A stretch of 52,561 bases of DNA, taken from the NCBI GenBank assembly GCA_035945995.1, contig DASYZR010000070.1, positions 1 to 52,561 of the forward strand, written 5' to 3'. The position numbers and the translations under genes are program-made. Below, piece after piece: positions 36,165-44,716 of this stretch. The DNA comes from a bacterium (GTDB taxonomy: Bacteria; Sysuimicrobiota; Sysuimicrobiia; Sysuimicrobiales; Segetimicrobiaceae). Numbering within the stretch: the stretch's first letter is position 1; each line of letters begins with the position of its first letter. The notes beneath the pieces are model-generated. The model ran no database searches and had not been told where the DNA came from. It saw nothing but the letters and a program-made list of their open reading frames with translations.

Positions 36165-36401
36165 TCAGTGCTGACACCCGCACATACCGCCGCCGCAGCA
36201 TCCGCCCGACGCCGGTCCTCCGCCGACATCCGGCGCGGCGGTCCCGGCCCCGGTCATGACCATGACCGGCGTGTACACGCGTTTGGCGGCCGCCGTCCCG
36301 CAATTGGGGCACGCCGGAAGCCCCCGACTCCCGTACTCGGCCACGGTCGCGATGATCTCGAACTCATGCCGGCAGGATCCACAGCGAAACACGTACGTCA
36401 T
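36165..36401 (-). CDS. FmdB-family zinc ribbon protein
   Basis: A 78-residue protein with the FmdB-type zinc ribbon: CGSC at 7-10 and CPNC at 31-34. The C-terminal tail is glycine- and cysteine-rich (GGCCGGGMCGCQH), which is common in the family and may bind another metal. The family is named for a putative regulator beside formamidase genes; actual function is unknown. It is convergent with nothing and lies 63 bases downstream of the oxidoreductase promoter region. Confidence 0.88.
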   Translation of the reverse strand: MTYVFRCGSCRHEFEIIATVAEYGSRGLPACPNCGTAAAKRVYTPVMVMTGAGTAAPDVGGGPASGGCCGGGMCGCQH

Positions 36402-36488
36402 CGGGAATCCTCCATCGTCCGCGGCCTCGATGCCGCCGGCTTAGATTTCGTCCACCGGCGGCGCTTCTCCTGTGCGCCCCCGCGCCCG

Positions 36489-36950
36489 TCATTCCTCGGT
36501 GATCTCCCGGGCGTGCGAGATCTCCACGCACCCCTTGAGGGTCTGGGCCACCGGGCAGCCGCGCTCGAACACCGCGAGCGCCCGCTCGGCCTCGGCCCGC
36601 TTGCCCTTGGGAATCCGGAGATGGTAGGTCACGCGCATGGTGGTGAGGCGCATGACCCGGTCGGGCGCCTCGATCGTGCCCTCCGCTTCGGTCCAGAGCT
36701 TGTCCGGGTGACTCGGGATCCCGCGCGCCTCCAGCGCGCCCGCCAGGGTGCCCGTCAGTCAGCCCGCCGCCGCGCCGACGAGGTGGTCCAGCGTGCTCGG
36801 CAGTTCCTCCTCCGGCTCGATCTGATAAAACGCCTTGATACCGGTGTTCACGCCGTACCGGATCGGATCGGGAAAGTCCCCCAGGTAGGCCCGCCGGTTG
36901 GGACGCTTCTCCTGATAGACGCGGGCCCGCGCGAGGTGCACGACGCTCAT
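36489..36950 (-). CDS. OsmC family protein with in-frame TGA (candidate selenocysteine)
   Basis: Read through TGA at 36761-36759 (codon 64), this is a 153-residue OsmC-fold protein. The N-part is SVVHLARARVYQEKRPNRRAY to DHLVGAAAG. After the TGA comes LTGTLAGALEARGIP and a normal C-part with RGCPVAQTLKGCVEIS. Family members have cysteine at the TGA position (GCLTGTL) and a second cysteine in the CPV motif (here C132), the redox pair that reduces peroxides. TGA thus replaces exactly the reactive cysteine, as expected for selenocysteine. A hairpin at SECIS distance follows. ATG 36950 has AGGAGG at 7 bases. The alternative is a nonsense mutation or sequencing error, but no other damage is seen in the gene. 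Confidence 0.75.
36723..36761 (-). promoter_or_regulatory. Candidate bacterial SECIS hairpin after the OsmC TGA
   Basis: After UGA (36761-36759), nucleotides 20-25 (GCGCGC) pair perfectly with nucleotides 31-36, closing a 5-base loop UGGAG. The loop begins 26 bases after UGA and has G in its second position. Both facts fit the general bacterial SECIS model (loop 16-37 bases after UGA, G among the first two loop bases). GC-rich DNA forms hairpins easily, so this is supportive, not decisive. Confidence 0.5.
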
Positions 36951-36978
36951 CTCTTGCCTCCTGAGAACGCCGGGGCGT

Positions 36979-37815
36979 TCAGCGACCCGTCCAGTGAGGC
37001 GTGCGCTTGTCAAGAAACGCGGCGACGCCTTCCTGGAAGTCGGCGCTGTTGTAGCAGGTTTCGACGAGATCGTGCCCGGGATCCTCGGGGACCAAGCGGT
37101 TGATCGCCCGCCGGACGGCCTCCTTGCTCACGCGCAATGTGAGCGGCGGGGCCTGGGCGATCGCCTCGGCGAGCTCGCGCGTCCGCGTCTCGAGCATCTC
37201 GGCCGGCACGACGTCGTTTACCAGGCCCCAGCCGAGCGCCTCACGCGCGTCGACGTGGCGCGCCGTGTAGATCATCTCTTTCGCGCGCGCCGGTCCGATC
37301 AGCGCGACGATGCGGGCGTAGTTCTTCTGGGAGAGACAGTTCCCGAGGCGGATGATGGGAATGCCGAACCGGGCGTCCTCGGCGGCCACCCGGAGATCGC
37401 AGGCGAGCGCGATCGTCATGCCGCCACCGACCGCAAATCCCCGCACCGAGGCGATCGTGGGCTTGGCCACCGATTCCAGCCGGCCGATGACCGCATCGAT
37501 CCGCTCCTCGTAGTCGATCCCGGCCTGCGGATTGCCGCGGAACGCCGGAAACTGCGAGATGTCCGTCCCGGAGATGAAGGCGCGGCCGCCGCTGCCGGTA
37601 ATCACGAGGACGCGGATGCGGTCGTCGCGGTCCACCTCCCCGCAGACATCCACCAAGCGCTGATACATCGCCCAGGTCATCGCGTTCCGCTGCTCGGGGC
37701 GGTTGACGGTGAGAAGCGCCACCCCATCCCGGACGTCGAACAGGATGTGCGAAGAATCCGCGGGCGCGGGGGGCGCCGGGGCGGTCCGTCGTTCCGGTGC
37801 CGGACCCGGCGGCAC
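36979..37815 (-). CDS. Enoyl-CoA hydratase/isomerase family protein
   Basis: A 278-residue crotonase-fold protein. It shows VALLTVNRPEQRNAMTW at the N-terminus, the oxyanion-hole segments FISGTDISQF and GFAVGGGMTIALACDLRVAAEDARFGIPIIRLG, and the C-terminal trimerisation part. The usual catalytic glutamate pair is not obvious: the site reads IIRLGNCLS, where hydratases often have glutamate, so it may be a hydrolase, isomerase or carnitinyl-CoA-type enzyme. It starts with GTG directly after the S1 gene stop and has a proline-rich lead of about 20 residues. Confidence 0.85.
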   Translation of the reverse strand: MPPGPAPERRTAPAPPAPADSSHILFDVRDGVALLTVNRPEQRNAMTWAMYQRLVDVCGEVDRDDRIRVLVITGSGGRAFISGTDISQFPAFRGNPQAGIDYEERIDAVIGRLESVAKPTIASVRGFAVGGGMTIALACDLRVAAEDARFGIPIIRLGNCLSQKNYARIVALIGPARAKEMIYTARHVDAREALGWGLVNDVVPAEMLETRTRELAEAIAQAPPLTLRVSKEAVRRAINRLVPEDPGHDLVETCYNSADFQEGVAAFLDKRTPHWTGR

Positions 37816-39126
37816 CTAGCGGGCCTTGGCGGTGCCGGAGGGCGGCGTGGGCGTGTGGGCCGCGGGTTCCTGCGGCTCGTGGTCGCGGGTCCCCGCCTCG
37901 CCGTCCGCGGCCTCGGCCGCGGGCGCGGGCCCGTCCGCGGCCGGCTCCGGCGCGGTCACGGCCCGCCGCAACAGGTCGCCCGCGATGTCGCCGATCGTGA
38001 CGCGTCCCGAGGGCTCCTGGTTCGAGATGTACTCTTTGACCTGATCGCGCTCGCGGGCGCGGGCGAGCCGCTTCAGGCTGAGAATCATCCGCCGCTCTTC
38101 CGCCCGGATCTCCGTGATCAGCGCCTCGACCGTCTGCCCCGCGGCGAGCACGTCTTCCACCTTCCCGACGCGTTTCTCCGCCAGCTCGGATATTGGGATG
38201 AACGCGTCCACGTCTCCGAGGCGGACGAATGCGCCGGAAGCGACGGTCCGCACCACCTTCCCCGAGACCGTCTGCCCCGGGCGGTACGTCTCGCCGATGC
38301 GCTGCCACGGATCGGGCAGGATGTGTTTGAGCCCGAGCGAGATGCGTCCGGCCTCGCGATCGACCCGCAGCACCGCCACCTTGAGGTGCTGGCCCCGGCG
38401 CACCACTTCCGACGGGTGTTTGATGTACGTCCACGACATCTCACTGATCGGCAGGAGCGCGTCCACGCCGCCGATGTCGACGAACGCGCCGAAGTCCGTC
38501 AGCCGCCTGACGACGCCGTCCCGAACCTCGCCCTCCTCGAGCGACTGCAGGAGCTCGCCCCGGCGTTTCGTCCGCTCCGTGGACACCGCGATCTTGTGGG
38601 ACAGAATGACCCGCCCCTTGCCGCGGTCGACCTCGATGACCTTGAGCGGAATGCTCTGTCCGACGAGCGCTTCGAACTGCCGGCCCTTCGCCTCGGAGAG
38701 ATCGACGTGGCTGCCGGGCACGAAGCCCCGGAGCCCGAGGTCGACCACGAGGCCGCCTTTGACCTTGTCGACGACCATCGCGTGGAGGACGGTTCCCTCC
38801 CGATGCGCGTCCTGCACGCGGTCCCAGGCGCGGGCGAGGTCCGCGCGCTTTTTGCTGAGCAGAATGTTCCCTTCCTCGCCCTCCACCTTCATCACGTACA
38901 CGTCGATCTTGTCGCCGACCGTGATGCCTTCGACGGCGTCGCCGCGGGCCGACAGTTCCTTGGGCGGGATGAAGCCCTCGGATTTCGCGCCGACGTCCAC
39001 GAGCACGCCTTCGCTGTCCACCCGCACCACCGTGCCCTGCACGATCTGCCGCTCGGCCAGGGCCGGCATCCGGGCGAGGTCGATGTCGTCGCCCTGGACC
39101 TCCGGTGCCTTGTCGTCGTCGATCAT
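37816..39126 (-). CDS. rpsA: Ribosomal protein S1 (four S1 domains)
   Basis: An RNA-binding protein of 436 residues with four S1/OB-fold repeats (about residues 22-90, 108-175, 193-262 and 280-350), each with the motif VDVG/VDLG...GFIPxSEL. It acts in mRNA binding and translation initiation on the 30S subunit. Four domains is fewer than the six of E. coli but usual in many phyla. The alanine/proline/glutamate-rich C-terminal tail (from about 385) is probably disordered. ATG 39126 is preceded by AAAGGTGG. In-frame GTG or ATG codons upstream are less likely. Confidence 0.92.
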   Translation of the reverse strand: MIDDDKAPEVQGDDIDLARMPALAERQIVQGTVVRVDSEGVLVDVGAKSEGFIPPKELSARGDAVEGITVGDKIDVYVMKVEGEEGNILLSKKRADLARAWDRVQDAHREGTVLHAMVVDKVKGGLVVDLGLRGFVPGSHVDLSEAKGRQFEALVGQSIPLKVIEVDRGKGRVILSHKIAVSTERTKRRGELLQSLEEGEVRDGVVRRLTDFGAFVDIGGVDALLPISEMSWTYIKHPSEVVRRGQHLKVAVLRVDREAGRISLGLKHILPDPWQRIGETYRPGQTVSGKVVRTVASGAFVRLGDVDAFIPISELAEKRVGKVEDVLAAGQTVEALITEIRAEERRMILSLKRLARARERDQVKEYISNQEPSGRVTIGDIAGDLLRRAVTAPEPAADGPAPAAEAADGEAGTRDHEPQEPAAHTPTPPSGTAKAR

Positions 39127-39193
39127 TGCGAACAGCCACCTTTCCATCCCGCGGTTCCGGCGCCGGAGACCCGCGCCGTGCACAGCCGGGATA

Positions 39194-39625
39194 TTATTGC
39201 TTCTTCGGCTCGATCACCGCTCCTGCCGCCCGTGCCAGGAGCCGGCGAAGCTCCATCGGGACCCGGCGCACACGGCCCGTGCGGTCGACCGCCGCGTGCA
39301 CCGTCCATCCGTCCGCGAGCGCCGTCCCGTCGGCGGCCCGCCGCAGCTCATACGCAAACGCCACGCGCGCCGGGCCGACCTCTCGGAAGCTCGTGCGGAG
39401 CGCGAGGACGTCGTCGTACCGGGCCGGGTGCCGGTAACGGCAATGCGCTTCGATCACGACGAGGAGCCATCCGTCCTCCTCGAGCTGCGCATAGGACCGC
39501 CCACAGGCCCGGATCAACTCGGTGCGGCCGGCCTCGAACCAAACCAGATAGCTCGCGTGGTGCGCCACCCGCATCTGATCCGTTTCCGCATACCGCACCC
39601 GGATTCCGAGCTCCGACACCTGCAC
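39194..39625 (-). CDS. Acyl-CoA thioesterase, YbgC/4-hydroxybenzoyl-CoA thioesterase family
   Basis: A 143-residue hotdog-fold thioesterase. The active-site motif RVRYAETDQMRVAHHASYLVWFE at residues 9-31 includes the catalytic aspartate (D16) and the tyrosine of the family. It hydrolyses acyl-CoAs; in enterics YbgC works with Tol-Pal, but no tol genes are here. GTG 39625 has GGGAGG at 6 bases. It lies 67 bases before the S1 start on the same strand. Confidence 0.9.
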   Translation of the reverse strand: MQVSELGIRVRYAETDQMRVAHHASYLVWFEAGRTELIRACGRSYAQLEEDGWLLVVIEAHCRYRHPARYDDVLALRTSFREVGPARVAFAYELRRAADGTALADGWTVHAAVDRTGRVRRVPMELRRLLARAAGAVIEPKKQ

Positions 39626-39727
39626 AGGGAACCTCCCGAACGCCGCGGCACCTCACGCTTCGACGGTGCGCCGCCGGGGGTCCTGCCCATCTCATACGAG
39701 GGGCGGGACGCGCGGGTTCTGGAGCGC

Positions 39728-40606
39728 CTAGAAGCCGCGGCCGCGCAGCCGGGGATCGAGCAGGTCGCGCAGGCCGTCACCGACCAGGTTGAAGCCGACG
39801 ACGGTCACCAGGATGGCCAGCCCCGGGAAGGTCGCGATCCACGGCGCCGTGAGCATGTACGACCGGCCGGTCGCCAGCATCGAGCCCCACTCCGGCGTCG
39901 GCGGCGCGGCGCCGAGCCCGAGGAACGACAGGCCGGCAGTCTCGACGATCGTAAACCCGACCGTCAGCGTCGCCATCACGATGATCGGCGACAGGATATT
40001 GGGCAGCACGTGCCGCGCGAGGACGCGCACCGAGCCCGCGCCGATCGCACCGGCCGCCTCGACGAACTCCTGCTCCCGAATCCCCAGCACGGCGCCGCGC
40101 ACCAGGCGCGCGAACTGCGGCGTGTAGACGATGCCGATGGCGATCATCGCATTGGTCAGGCTGGGCCCGAGAATCGCTACGACGATCATCGCCAGCAGCA
40201 GATAGGGAAACGCCAGCATCACGTCCACCGTGCGCATGACCAGCGAATCCGGGAGGCCGCCGAAGTATCCGGCGACGACCCCGGCCGCGACTCCCGTCGC
40301 GAGCGCGATACCATCCGAGATCACGCCGACCGTCAGCGCGATCCGCGCGCCGTAGAGCACCCGCGAGAAGATGTCGCGGCCGAACTCGTCCGTGCCGAAC
40401 AGGTGGCTTCCCGACGGGGGCCGCAGCTGGTCGGCGAACGACTGGTCGATCGGACTGTAGGGCGCCAGGAATCCCGCAAAGAGCGCGGCGCCGACCACCA
40501 GGACGAGGATGAGCAGGCCGACGAGCAGATTGGGGCTCCGCGCCATGCGCCGCCACGAGAGCGCGGCGGCGCGCCGGTGGGGCAGCGCGCGCGCGGCCGT
40601 GGTCAT
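39728..40606 (-). CDS. Peptide/nickel ABC transporter permease DppC/OppC family
   Basis: A 292-residue inner-membrane permease. Typical features are the N-terminal RSPNLLVGLLILVLVVGAALFAGFLAPYSP, HLFGTDEFGRDIFSRVLYGARIAL and the EAA loop EAAGAIGAGSVRVLARHVLPN. The ATG overlaps the permease-B stop (ATGA), so the pair is coupled. The operon runs substrate protein, permease B, permease C. No ATPase genes (DppD/F) follow here, so ATPases must be encoded elsewhere. Confidence 0.93.
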   Translation of the reverse strand: MTTAARALPHRRAAALSWRRMARSPNLLVGLLILVLVVGAALFAGFLAPYSPIDQSFADQLRPPSGSHLFGTDEFGRDIFSRVLYGARIALTVGVISDGIALATGVAAGVVAGYFGGLPDSLVMRTVDVMLAFPYLLLAMIVVAILGPSLTNAMIAIGIVYTPQFARLVRGAVLGIREQEFVEAAGAIGAGSVRVLARHVLPNILSPIIVMATLTVGFTIVETAGLSFLGLGAAPPTPEWGSMLATGRSYMLTAPWIATFPGLAILVTVVGFNLVGDGLRDLLDPRLRGRGF

Positions 40607-41607
40607 TGGTACCGGATCCGGGGATCAAGGTACGCGTACAGGACGTCCACCACAAGATTGGCCAGGACGAAAATCGCGGCGGCGATCAGCACGACGCCCT
40701 GCACGACCGGATAGTCGCGCGCCAGCACGCTCGTGATCGCGAGCCGCCCCAGACCGGGGAGCGCGAAGATCGTCTCGGTCAGCACCGCGCCGCTCAGCAG
40801 CAGGCCGAGCTGCAGCCCCACGAGCGTGACGATGGGCAGCAGCGCGTTGCGGAGCGCGTGCCGCCGGACCACCCGCGGCTCCGCGACGCCTTTCGCCCGC
40901 GCCGTGCGCACGTAGTCCAGGCCGAGCACCTCGAGCATCGTCGACCGCGACATCCTCGCCACCGTCGCCATCGACGTGGCGCCGAGCGCGACCGCCGGCA
41001 GGACGAGGTGCCGGAGGTGGCTCGTCACCAGGGGCAGGTTCCAGGTCAGGAGCCCGTCGATCAGCGGCATACCGGTGACGCGGCGAAACATCATGCCCTC
41101 ATCGAAGATGCCGCCGAGCGGCAGCCAGCCGAGCATGCCGCCGAAGACCAGCAGCAGCAGGATGCCCGTCCAGAAAATCGGCATCGAGACGCCGACGAGC
41201 ACGCCGACCATCGCGATCGTGTCGACCGCGGTGCGCGCGTGGCGCGCGGCGACCACGCCGATCGCGAGGCCGCAGGCGACCGCGAACACCAGCGCCGCGA
41301 GACTCAACTCAACCGTGACCGGCAGCGCCTGACCGATCTCCCAGATCACCGCCTGCCGCGTCCGAATCGAGGCGCCGAAGTCCCCGCGGACGGCGCCGGC
41401 GAGAAAGCGGCCGTACTGCACGTAGAGCGGCTGGTCCAGCCCGAGCTGGTGGCGGAGCCGCGCCAGGTCGGCCTCCGTCCCCTTTTCGCCCAGCAGCAGC
41501 TGCGCGACGTCGCCGGGCACGAGGTGCATCCCGAGAAACACGAGCACGCTCACCCCGAGGAGCACGGGGAGAAGTTGGACGAGGCGGCGCGCGATGTAGC
41601 GAAGCAT
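40603..41607 (-). CDS. Peptide/nickel ABC transporter permease DppB/OppB family
   Basis: A 334-residue permease. The start MLRYIARRLVQLLPVLLGVSVLVFLGMHLVPGD is diagnostic of DppB/OppB, as are LGLDQPLYVQYGRFL and the EAA loop RTARAKGVAEPRVVRRHALRN. Six membrane helices are apparent. It lies 69 bases after the substrate-binding gene stop and overlaps permease C. Confidence 0.93.
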   Translation of the reverse strand: MLRYIARRLVQLLPVLLGVSVLVFLGMHLVPGDVAQLLLGEKGTEADLARLRHQLGLDQPLYVQYGRFLAGAVRGDFGASIRTRQAVIWEIGQALPVTVELSLAALVFAVACGLAIGVVAARHARTAVDTIAMVGVLVGVSMPIFWTGILLLLVFGGMLGWLPLGGIFDEGMMFRRVTGMPLIDGLLTWNLPLVTSHLRHLVLPAVALGATSMATVARMSRSTMLEVLGLDYVRTARAKGVAEPRVVRRHALRNALLPIVTLVGLQLGLLLSGAVLTETIFALPGLGRLAITSVLARDYPVVQGVVLIAAAIFVLANLVVDVLYAYLDPRIRYQ

Positions 41608-41676
41608 CCTGGAAGAGACCGGGCCCGGCGCCCCGCCTGACGGGTGCGCCGGGCCCGAGGACCCGAGGCGCCGCCG

Positions 41677-43287
41677 CTACTGCAGCGACACCTGCTCCAT
41701 GTGGAAGAACATCTGCAGGGGGTTCAGCGTGAACCCGCGCACGGTCGTCCGGGCCGCCCGCACCTGGTTCGTGTAGTTGATGAAGATCCCCGGCGCGTCG
41801 TCGTGGAGGATCCGGTTGGCCTGCGCGTAGATCTGCGCCCGCTTCGCCTGGTCGGAGACCAGGCGGCCCTGCTGCAGCAGCTTGTCGAACGCCGCGTTGT
41901 GATGCCGCGTGCAGTTGTTGGTCCGCGCCGTGCCGTTCGCTTCGTTCCACTCGAACAGGTCGCCCAGAAAGTTGTCCGGGTCGCCGTTGTCGCCCGACCA
42001 CCCGCACATCGCGAAGCCCGACCATTCCGTGTGGCGGAGCCGCTGGAGATAGGCGCCCCACTCGTACTGCGTGATCTTGGCCGTCACACCAACCTTGGCC
42101 AGGTATCCCTGAACGGCCTCCCCGAGCTTCGCGCCGCCGATCGGGTTGTAGCCGCGCGGGTTCGCGTACACCATCATGTCCGCGGTGAACCCGTTGGCGA
42201 GCCCGGCCTCCTTGAGCAGCGCCTTGGCTTTGGCGACGTCGTACGGATAGGCCTTGACATCCTTGGCGTAGCCCCAGAGCACCGGCGGCATGCCCTGCGT
42301 CGCCGTCGTCGCGCCGCCGTAGAGGCCCTTGTTGATCGCCTCCTTGTCCACGGCGTAGTTCATCGCCTGGCGGACGCGCTTGTCCTTGAAAGGATCCAGG
42401 CCGTTGTTCATCCCGACGTAGAGAATCGTCAGGCCGGCCTGGGAGTACAGTTTCAGCGCCTTGTTCCCGGTCACCCGCGCGTAATCGGACGGCGGCACGT
42501 CGGCGAGCACCTGCACCTCGTTCCGTTCGAGCTTGAGCATCCGGGTCGCGCTCTCGGGGACGACCTGGAACACGATGCGGTCCACTTTGGGCCGTCCGCC
42601 CCAGTAGCCCGCGTTGGCGTCGACGGTGACGTGGTCGTTGCGGACCGCCTCCACGAACTTGAACGGCCCCGTCCCCACCGGATGCTGGCTCGCGTCGCAA
42701 TCGTACTTCTTGGTCGCCTCAGGCGAGACGATCCCCTGCCAGACCATCGCGAGACTGGAGAGGAACGGCGCGTTCGGCTTCGACAGCGTAAAGCGCAGGG
42801 TGTAGTCGTCAACGGCGTCCATCTTGACGACGCTGTTGTCCTTCACCGACCCGAACGTGAAGTCGTCATACGTGTCGACGGACTTGCGGTTGAAGACGTA
42901 ACACGGGTTTTGCGGATTGATCGCGCGGTCGACGTCGGCCGCGACCGTATGGGCGTTCATCGGCGTCCCGTCGTGAAACGTGACGCCGTGCCGCAGCTTG
43001 AACGTGTACACCTTGCCGTCGGGGGAGATGATCCAGGATTCCGCGAGGCCCGGGCCGGGGATGCTCGACCCGACCTTGTAGTTCGCGATCGAGTCGTAGA
43101 TCGTCGACATGATGAAGCCCGACTCGTTGTTCTCGACGGTCTGCGGATCCATGCCAGTCTGATCGGCGCCGATCGCGATGACCAGCGTTTTCGCCGTCTG
43201 CGCCTGGGCCACACCCCAGAGCCCGACCGGCACCAGCATCGCGACGAGGAGCAGCACCAACCACCGCTGCGGCCTTGCACGCCCCAT
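41677..43287 (-). CDS. Periplasmic peptide ABC substrate-binding protein (SBP_bac_5 family)
   Basis: A 536-residue extracellular solute-binding protein for oligopeptides or similar cargo. The signal peptide is residues 1-31 (RRWLVLLLVAMLVPVG type core, AQAQ cleavage). The mature part has LVIAIGADQTGMDPQTVENNESGF, IISPDGKVYTFKLRHGVTFHDGTPM and RQAMNYAVDKEAI, all family marks. No lipobox cysteine is present, so it is soluble in the periplasm. A GGGGGGTGAGG ribosome site precedes ATG 43287. The ligand is not predictable. Confidence 0.93.
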   Translation of the reverse strand: MGRARPQRWLVLLLVAMLVPVGLWGVAQAQTAKTLVIAIGADQTGMDPQTVENNESGFIMSTIYDSIANYKVGSSIPGPGLAESWIISPDGKVYTFKLRHGVTFHDGTPMNAHTVAADVDRAINPQNPCYVFNRKSVDTYDDFTFGSVKDNSVVKMDAVDDYTLRFTLSKPNAPFLSSLAMVWQGIVSPEATKKYDCDASQHPVGTGPFKFVEAVRNDHVTVDANAGYWGGRPKVDRIVFQVVPESATRMLKLERNEVQVLADVPPSDYARVTGNKALKLYSQAGLTILYVGMNNGLDPFKDKRVRQAMNYAVDKEAINKGLYGGATTATQGMPPVLWGYAKDVKAYPYDVAKAKALLKEAGLANGFTADMMVYANPRGYNPIGGAKLGEAVQGYLAKVGVTAKITQYEWGAYLQRLRHTEWSGFAMCGWSGDNGDPDNFLGDLFEWNEANGTARTNNCTRHHNAAFDKLLQQGRLVSDQAKRAQIYAQANRILHDDAPGIFINYTNQVRAARTTVRGFTLNPLQMFFHMEQVSLQ

Positions 43288-43576
43288 GCCTCACCCCCCG
43301 TTCAAGATCCGGCGGCATACACTCCGAGGGGCTCGGCCGCCTCGTTGCGCGGCAGAGTCGGAGCCACCGGCCGGCACGCACGCGTCCGCCGCGGCGACTG
43401 CGCGTCGCGGCGGCACGTCGCTGAGCGCTAACATACGCGCCGGACGGCGGCTGGCCCTGCCCTAACCGGCCCTCCGCGGGCGAGACGGCGGCCAGCGAAA
43501 CGGCCCCGTCCGGCGCGGGCGTCGGCGTCGCGCAGTTCGACGGGGCCGTTCGTGACCGAGAAGCGATTCGGGCGGG
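43288..43576. other. Intergenic region between the peptide transporter and proC
   Basis: About 290 bases without a convincing gene. The right half holds a long inverted repeat (separate entry) downstream of proC. The left half should hold the peptide transporter promoter; I see no clear -35/-10 pair. Confidence 0.5.
43499..43550 (-). terminator. Inverted repeat downstream of proC, probable terminator
   Basis: A perfect 12-base inverted repeat (arms 43499-43510 and 43539-43550, AACGGCCCCGTC type) with a 28-base GC-rich loop lies 27 bases after the proC stop. On the minus strand the second arm ends in TTT before CGC, a very short U-run. It probably ends or protects the proC transcript. Confidence 0.5.
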
Positions 43577-44410
43577 CTAGCGGCTGCGCACCGGTGGAGC
43601 GCCGCGCAATTCGCCGGCGCGGCGTGTCGCCCGCGCGATCGCGCGGCGGACCGCCGCCGGAACACCGCCCTCTATCAGCGCTTCGACACCGGCCATCGTG
43701 GTTCCGCCCGGCGACGTGACCCGCGCGCGCAGGACGGCCGGGTCCTCACCGGTCTCTACCAGCATCTTACCCGCCCCCAGCACCGTCTGTGCGACGAGAT
43801 CGAGCGCCACCTCGCGGTCCAGGCCTTCGTGCTGGGCGGCCTCGACCATGGCCTCGGCGAGCAGATAGACGTAGGCCGGCCCGCTGCCCGACAGTCCCGT
43901 CACGGCATCGAAGAAGTGTTCCGGCACGACCACGACCCGGCCGACGGCCTCGAAGAGCGCGCGCACGATGCCGAGATGCCGGTCACCGGCCCGGCGGCCC
44001 GCGCAGACAGCGGTCGCGGATGCGCCCACGGCGGTCGATGTGTTGGGCATGGCGCGCACGACCGCCGCGGTGCGAAGCGCCCGCTCGATGGTCTCGATCG
44101 GCACTCCGGCCGCGACGGAGATGACGAGGTGACGCGCCTCCACGTGAGGCGCGATGTCGCGCAGCACGTCCGGCACATCCGCCGGCTTCACGGCGAGCAC
44201 GACGGCGTCGGCGTCGCGCACGAGCCGTGCCTTGTCCCGCGTGGTCGTGACCGTCCACTCGCGGGCAAACCGCGCGAGGCGCGCGTCGTTGCTGCGGTTC
44301 GTCATGAGGCAGCGGTCCGGCGTGACCACACCACGGCCGAGCAGGCCGCGCACAAGCGCGTCCGCCATATTGCCCGCGCCGATCATTCCGACGGTCCCGT
44401 TCCACATCAT
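43577..44410 (-). CDS. proC: Pyrroline-5-carboxylate reductase
   Basis: Last step of proline synthesis: reduces pyrroline-5-carboxylate with NAD(P)H. The Rossmann motif VGMIGAGNMADALVRG is at residues 7-22, LAVKPADV follows, and the family signature RVTSPGGTTMAGVEALIEGGV is near the C-terminus. It has 277 residues from ATG 44410, with a GGGGG at 7 bases; ATG 44416 is in frame but too close to it. It is the only gene behind a T-box leader with a proline-type specifier, so it should be induced when uncharged proline tRNA accumulates. Confidence 0.95.
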   Translation of the reverse strand: MMWNGTVGMIGAGNMADALVRGLLGRGVVTPDRCLMTNRSNDARLARFAREWTVTTTRDKARLVRDADAVVLAVKPADVPDVLRDIAPHVEARHLVISVAAGVPIETIERALRTAAVVRAMPNTSTAVGASATAVCAGRRAGDRHLGIVRALFEAVGRVVVVPEHFFDAVTGLSGSGPAYVYLLAEAMVEAAQHEGLDREVALDLVAQTVLGAGKMLVETGEDPAVLRARVTSPGGTTMAGVEALIEGGVPAAVRRAIARATRRAGELRGAPPVRSR

Positions 44411-44425
44411 CGCCATGCCCCCGGG

Positions 44426-44463
44426 AAAACAAATCGTCCCTCTCGCCAAAGGGCGAAAGGGAC
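44426..44463 (-). terminator. Intrinsic terminator of the proC T-box leader
   Basis: A 12-base stem (44463-44452 with 44447-44436; one G-U pair) closed by a CTTT loop is followed by GATTTGTTTT (U-rich). Its 5' arm can instead pair with the T-box core just upstream (GTCCCTTT with CAAAGG), the classic terminator/antiterminator switch. Confidence 0.85.
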
Positions 44464-44710
44464 GCTTCCGCGGTACCACCTTTGTTCTCCCGACCGCCCG
44501 AGGCCGCCGGCCGCAGTCGATTGAGAGCACTCATCGCTGTCTCGGGCGGACCCGGTTCCCGTTTCGGCGGACCGCAAGGCCCGCACCTCGGGAACGGCAT
44601 CGGGGGTGGGTTCGGACGCACCCGCGACGGCCCTTTCACCCGAGGAGCCGCTCTCTCGACCGCGGGCAGGACGTCCTACGTCCCCGTCACTGCCTTACCT
44701 ATAGGATGTG
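44426..44710 (-). ncRNA. T-box riboswitch leader, proline-tRNA type, upstream of proC
   Basis: A tRNA-sensing leader of about 285 bases. The T-box core AAAGGTGGTACCGCGGAAGC is at about 44483-44464, with the bulge UGGU complementary to ACCA of a tRNA end. Stem I is recognisable: AGTGA K-turn motif near 44690, AGAGAG bulge followed by a hairpin with a GGGTGAAA distal loop (44657-44627), and closing pairs CCCGCG/CGCGGG. In the specifier loop the 3' strand reads GAACCCACC (44613-44605): CCC followed by A, or CCA, both proline codons. A terminator follows. T-box leaders are common in Firmicutes and much rarer elsewhere. Confidence 0.9.
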
Positions 44711-44716
44711 GCCCGA

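Noticed and set aside
36759-36950. Reading the OsmC gene as a 63-residue protein ending at TGA
   Set aside because: The family C-terminus with the second cysteine follows directly in the same frame, so a short protein would be a broken fold; readthrough or Sec is more economical.
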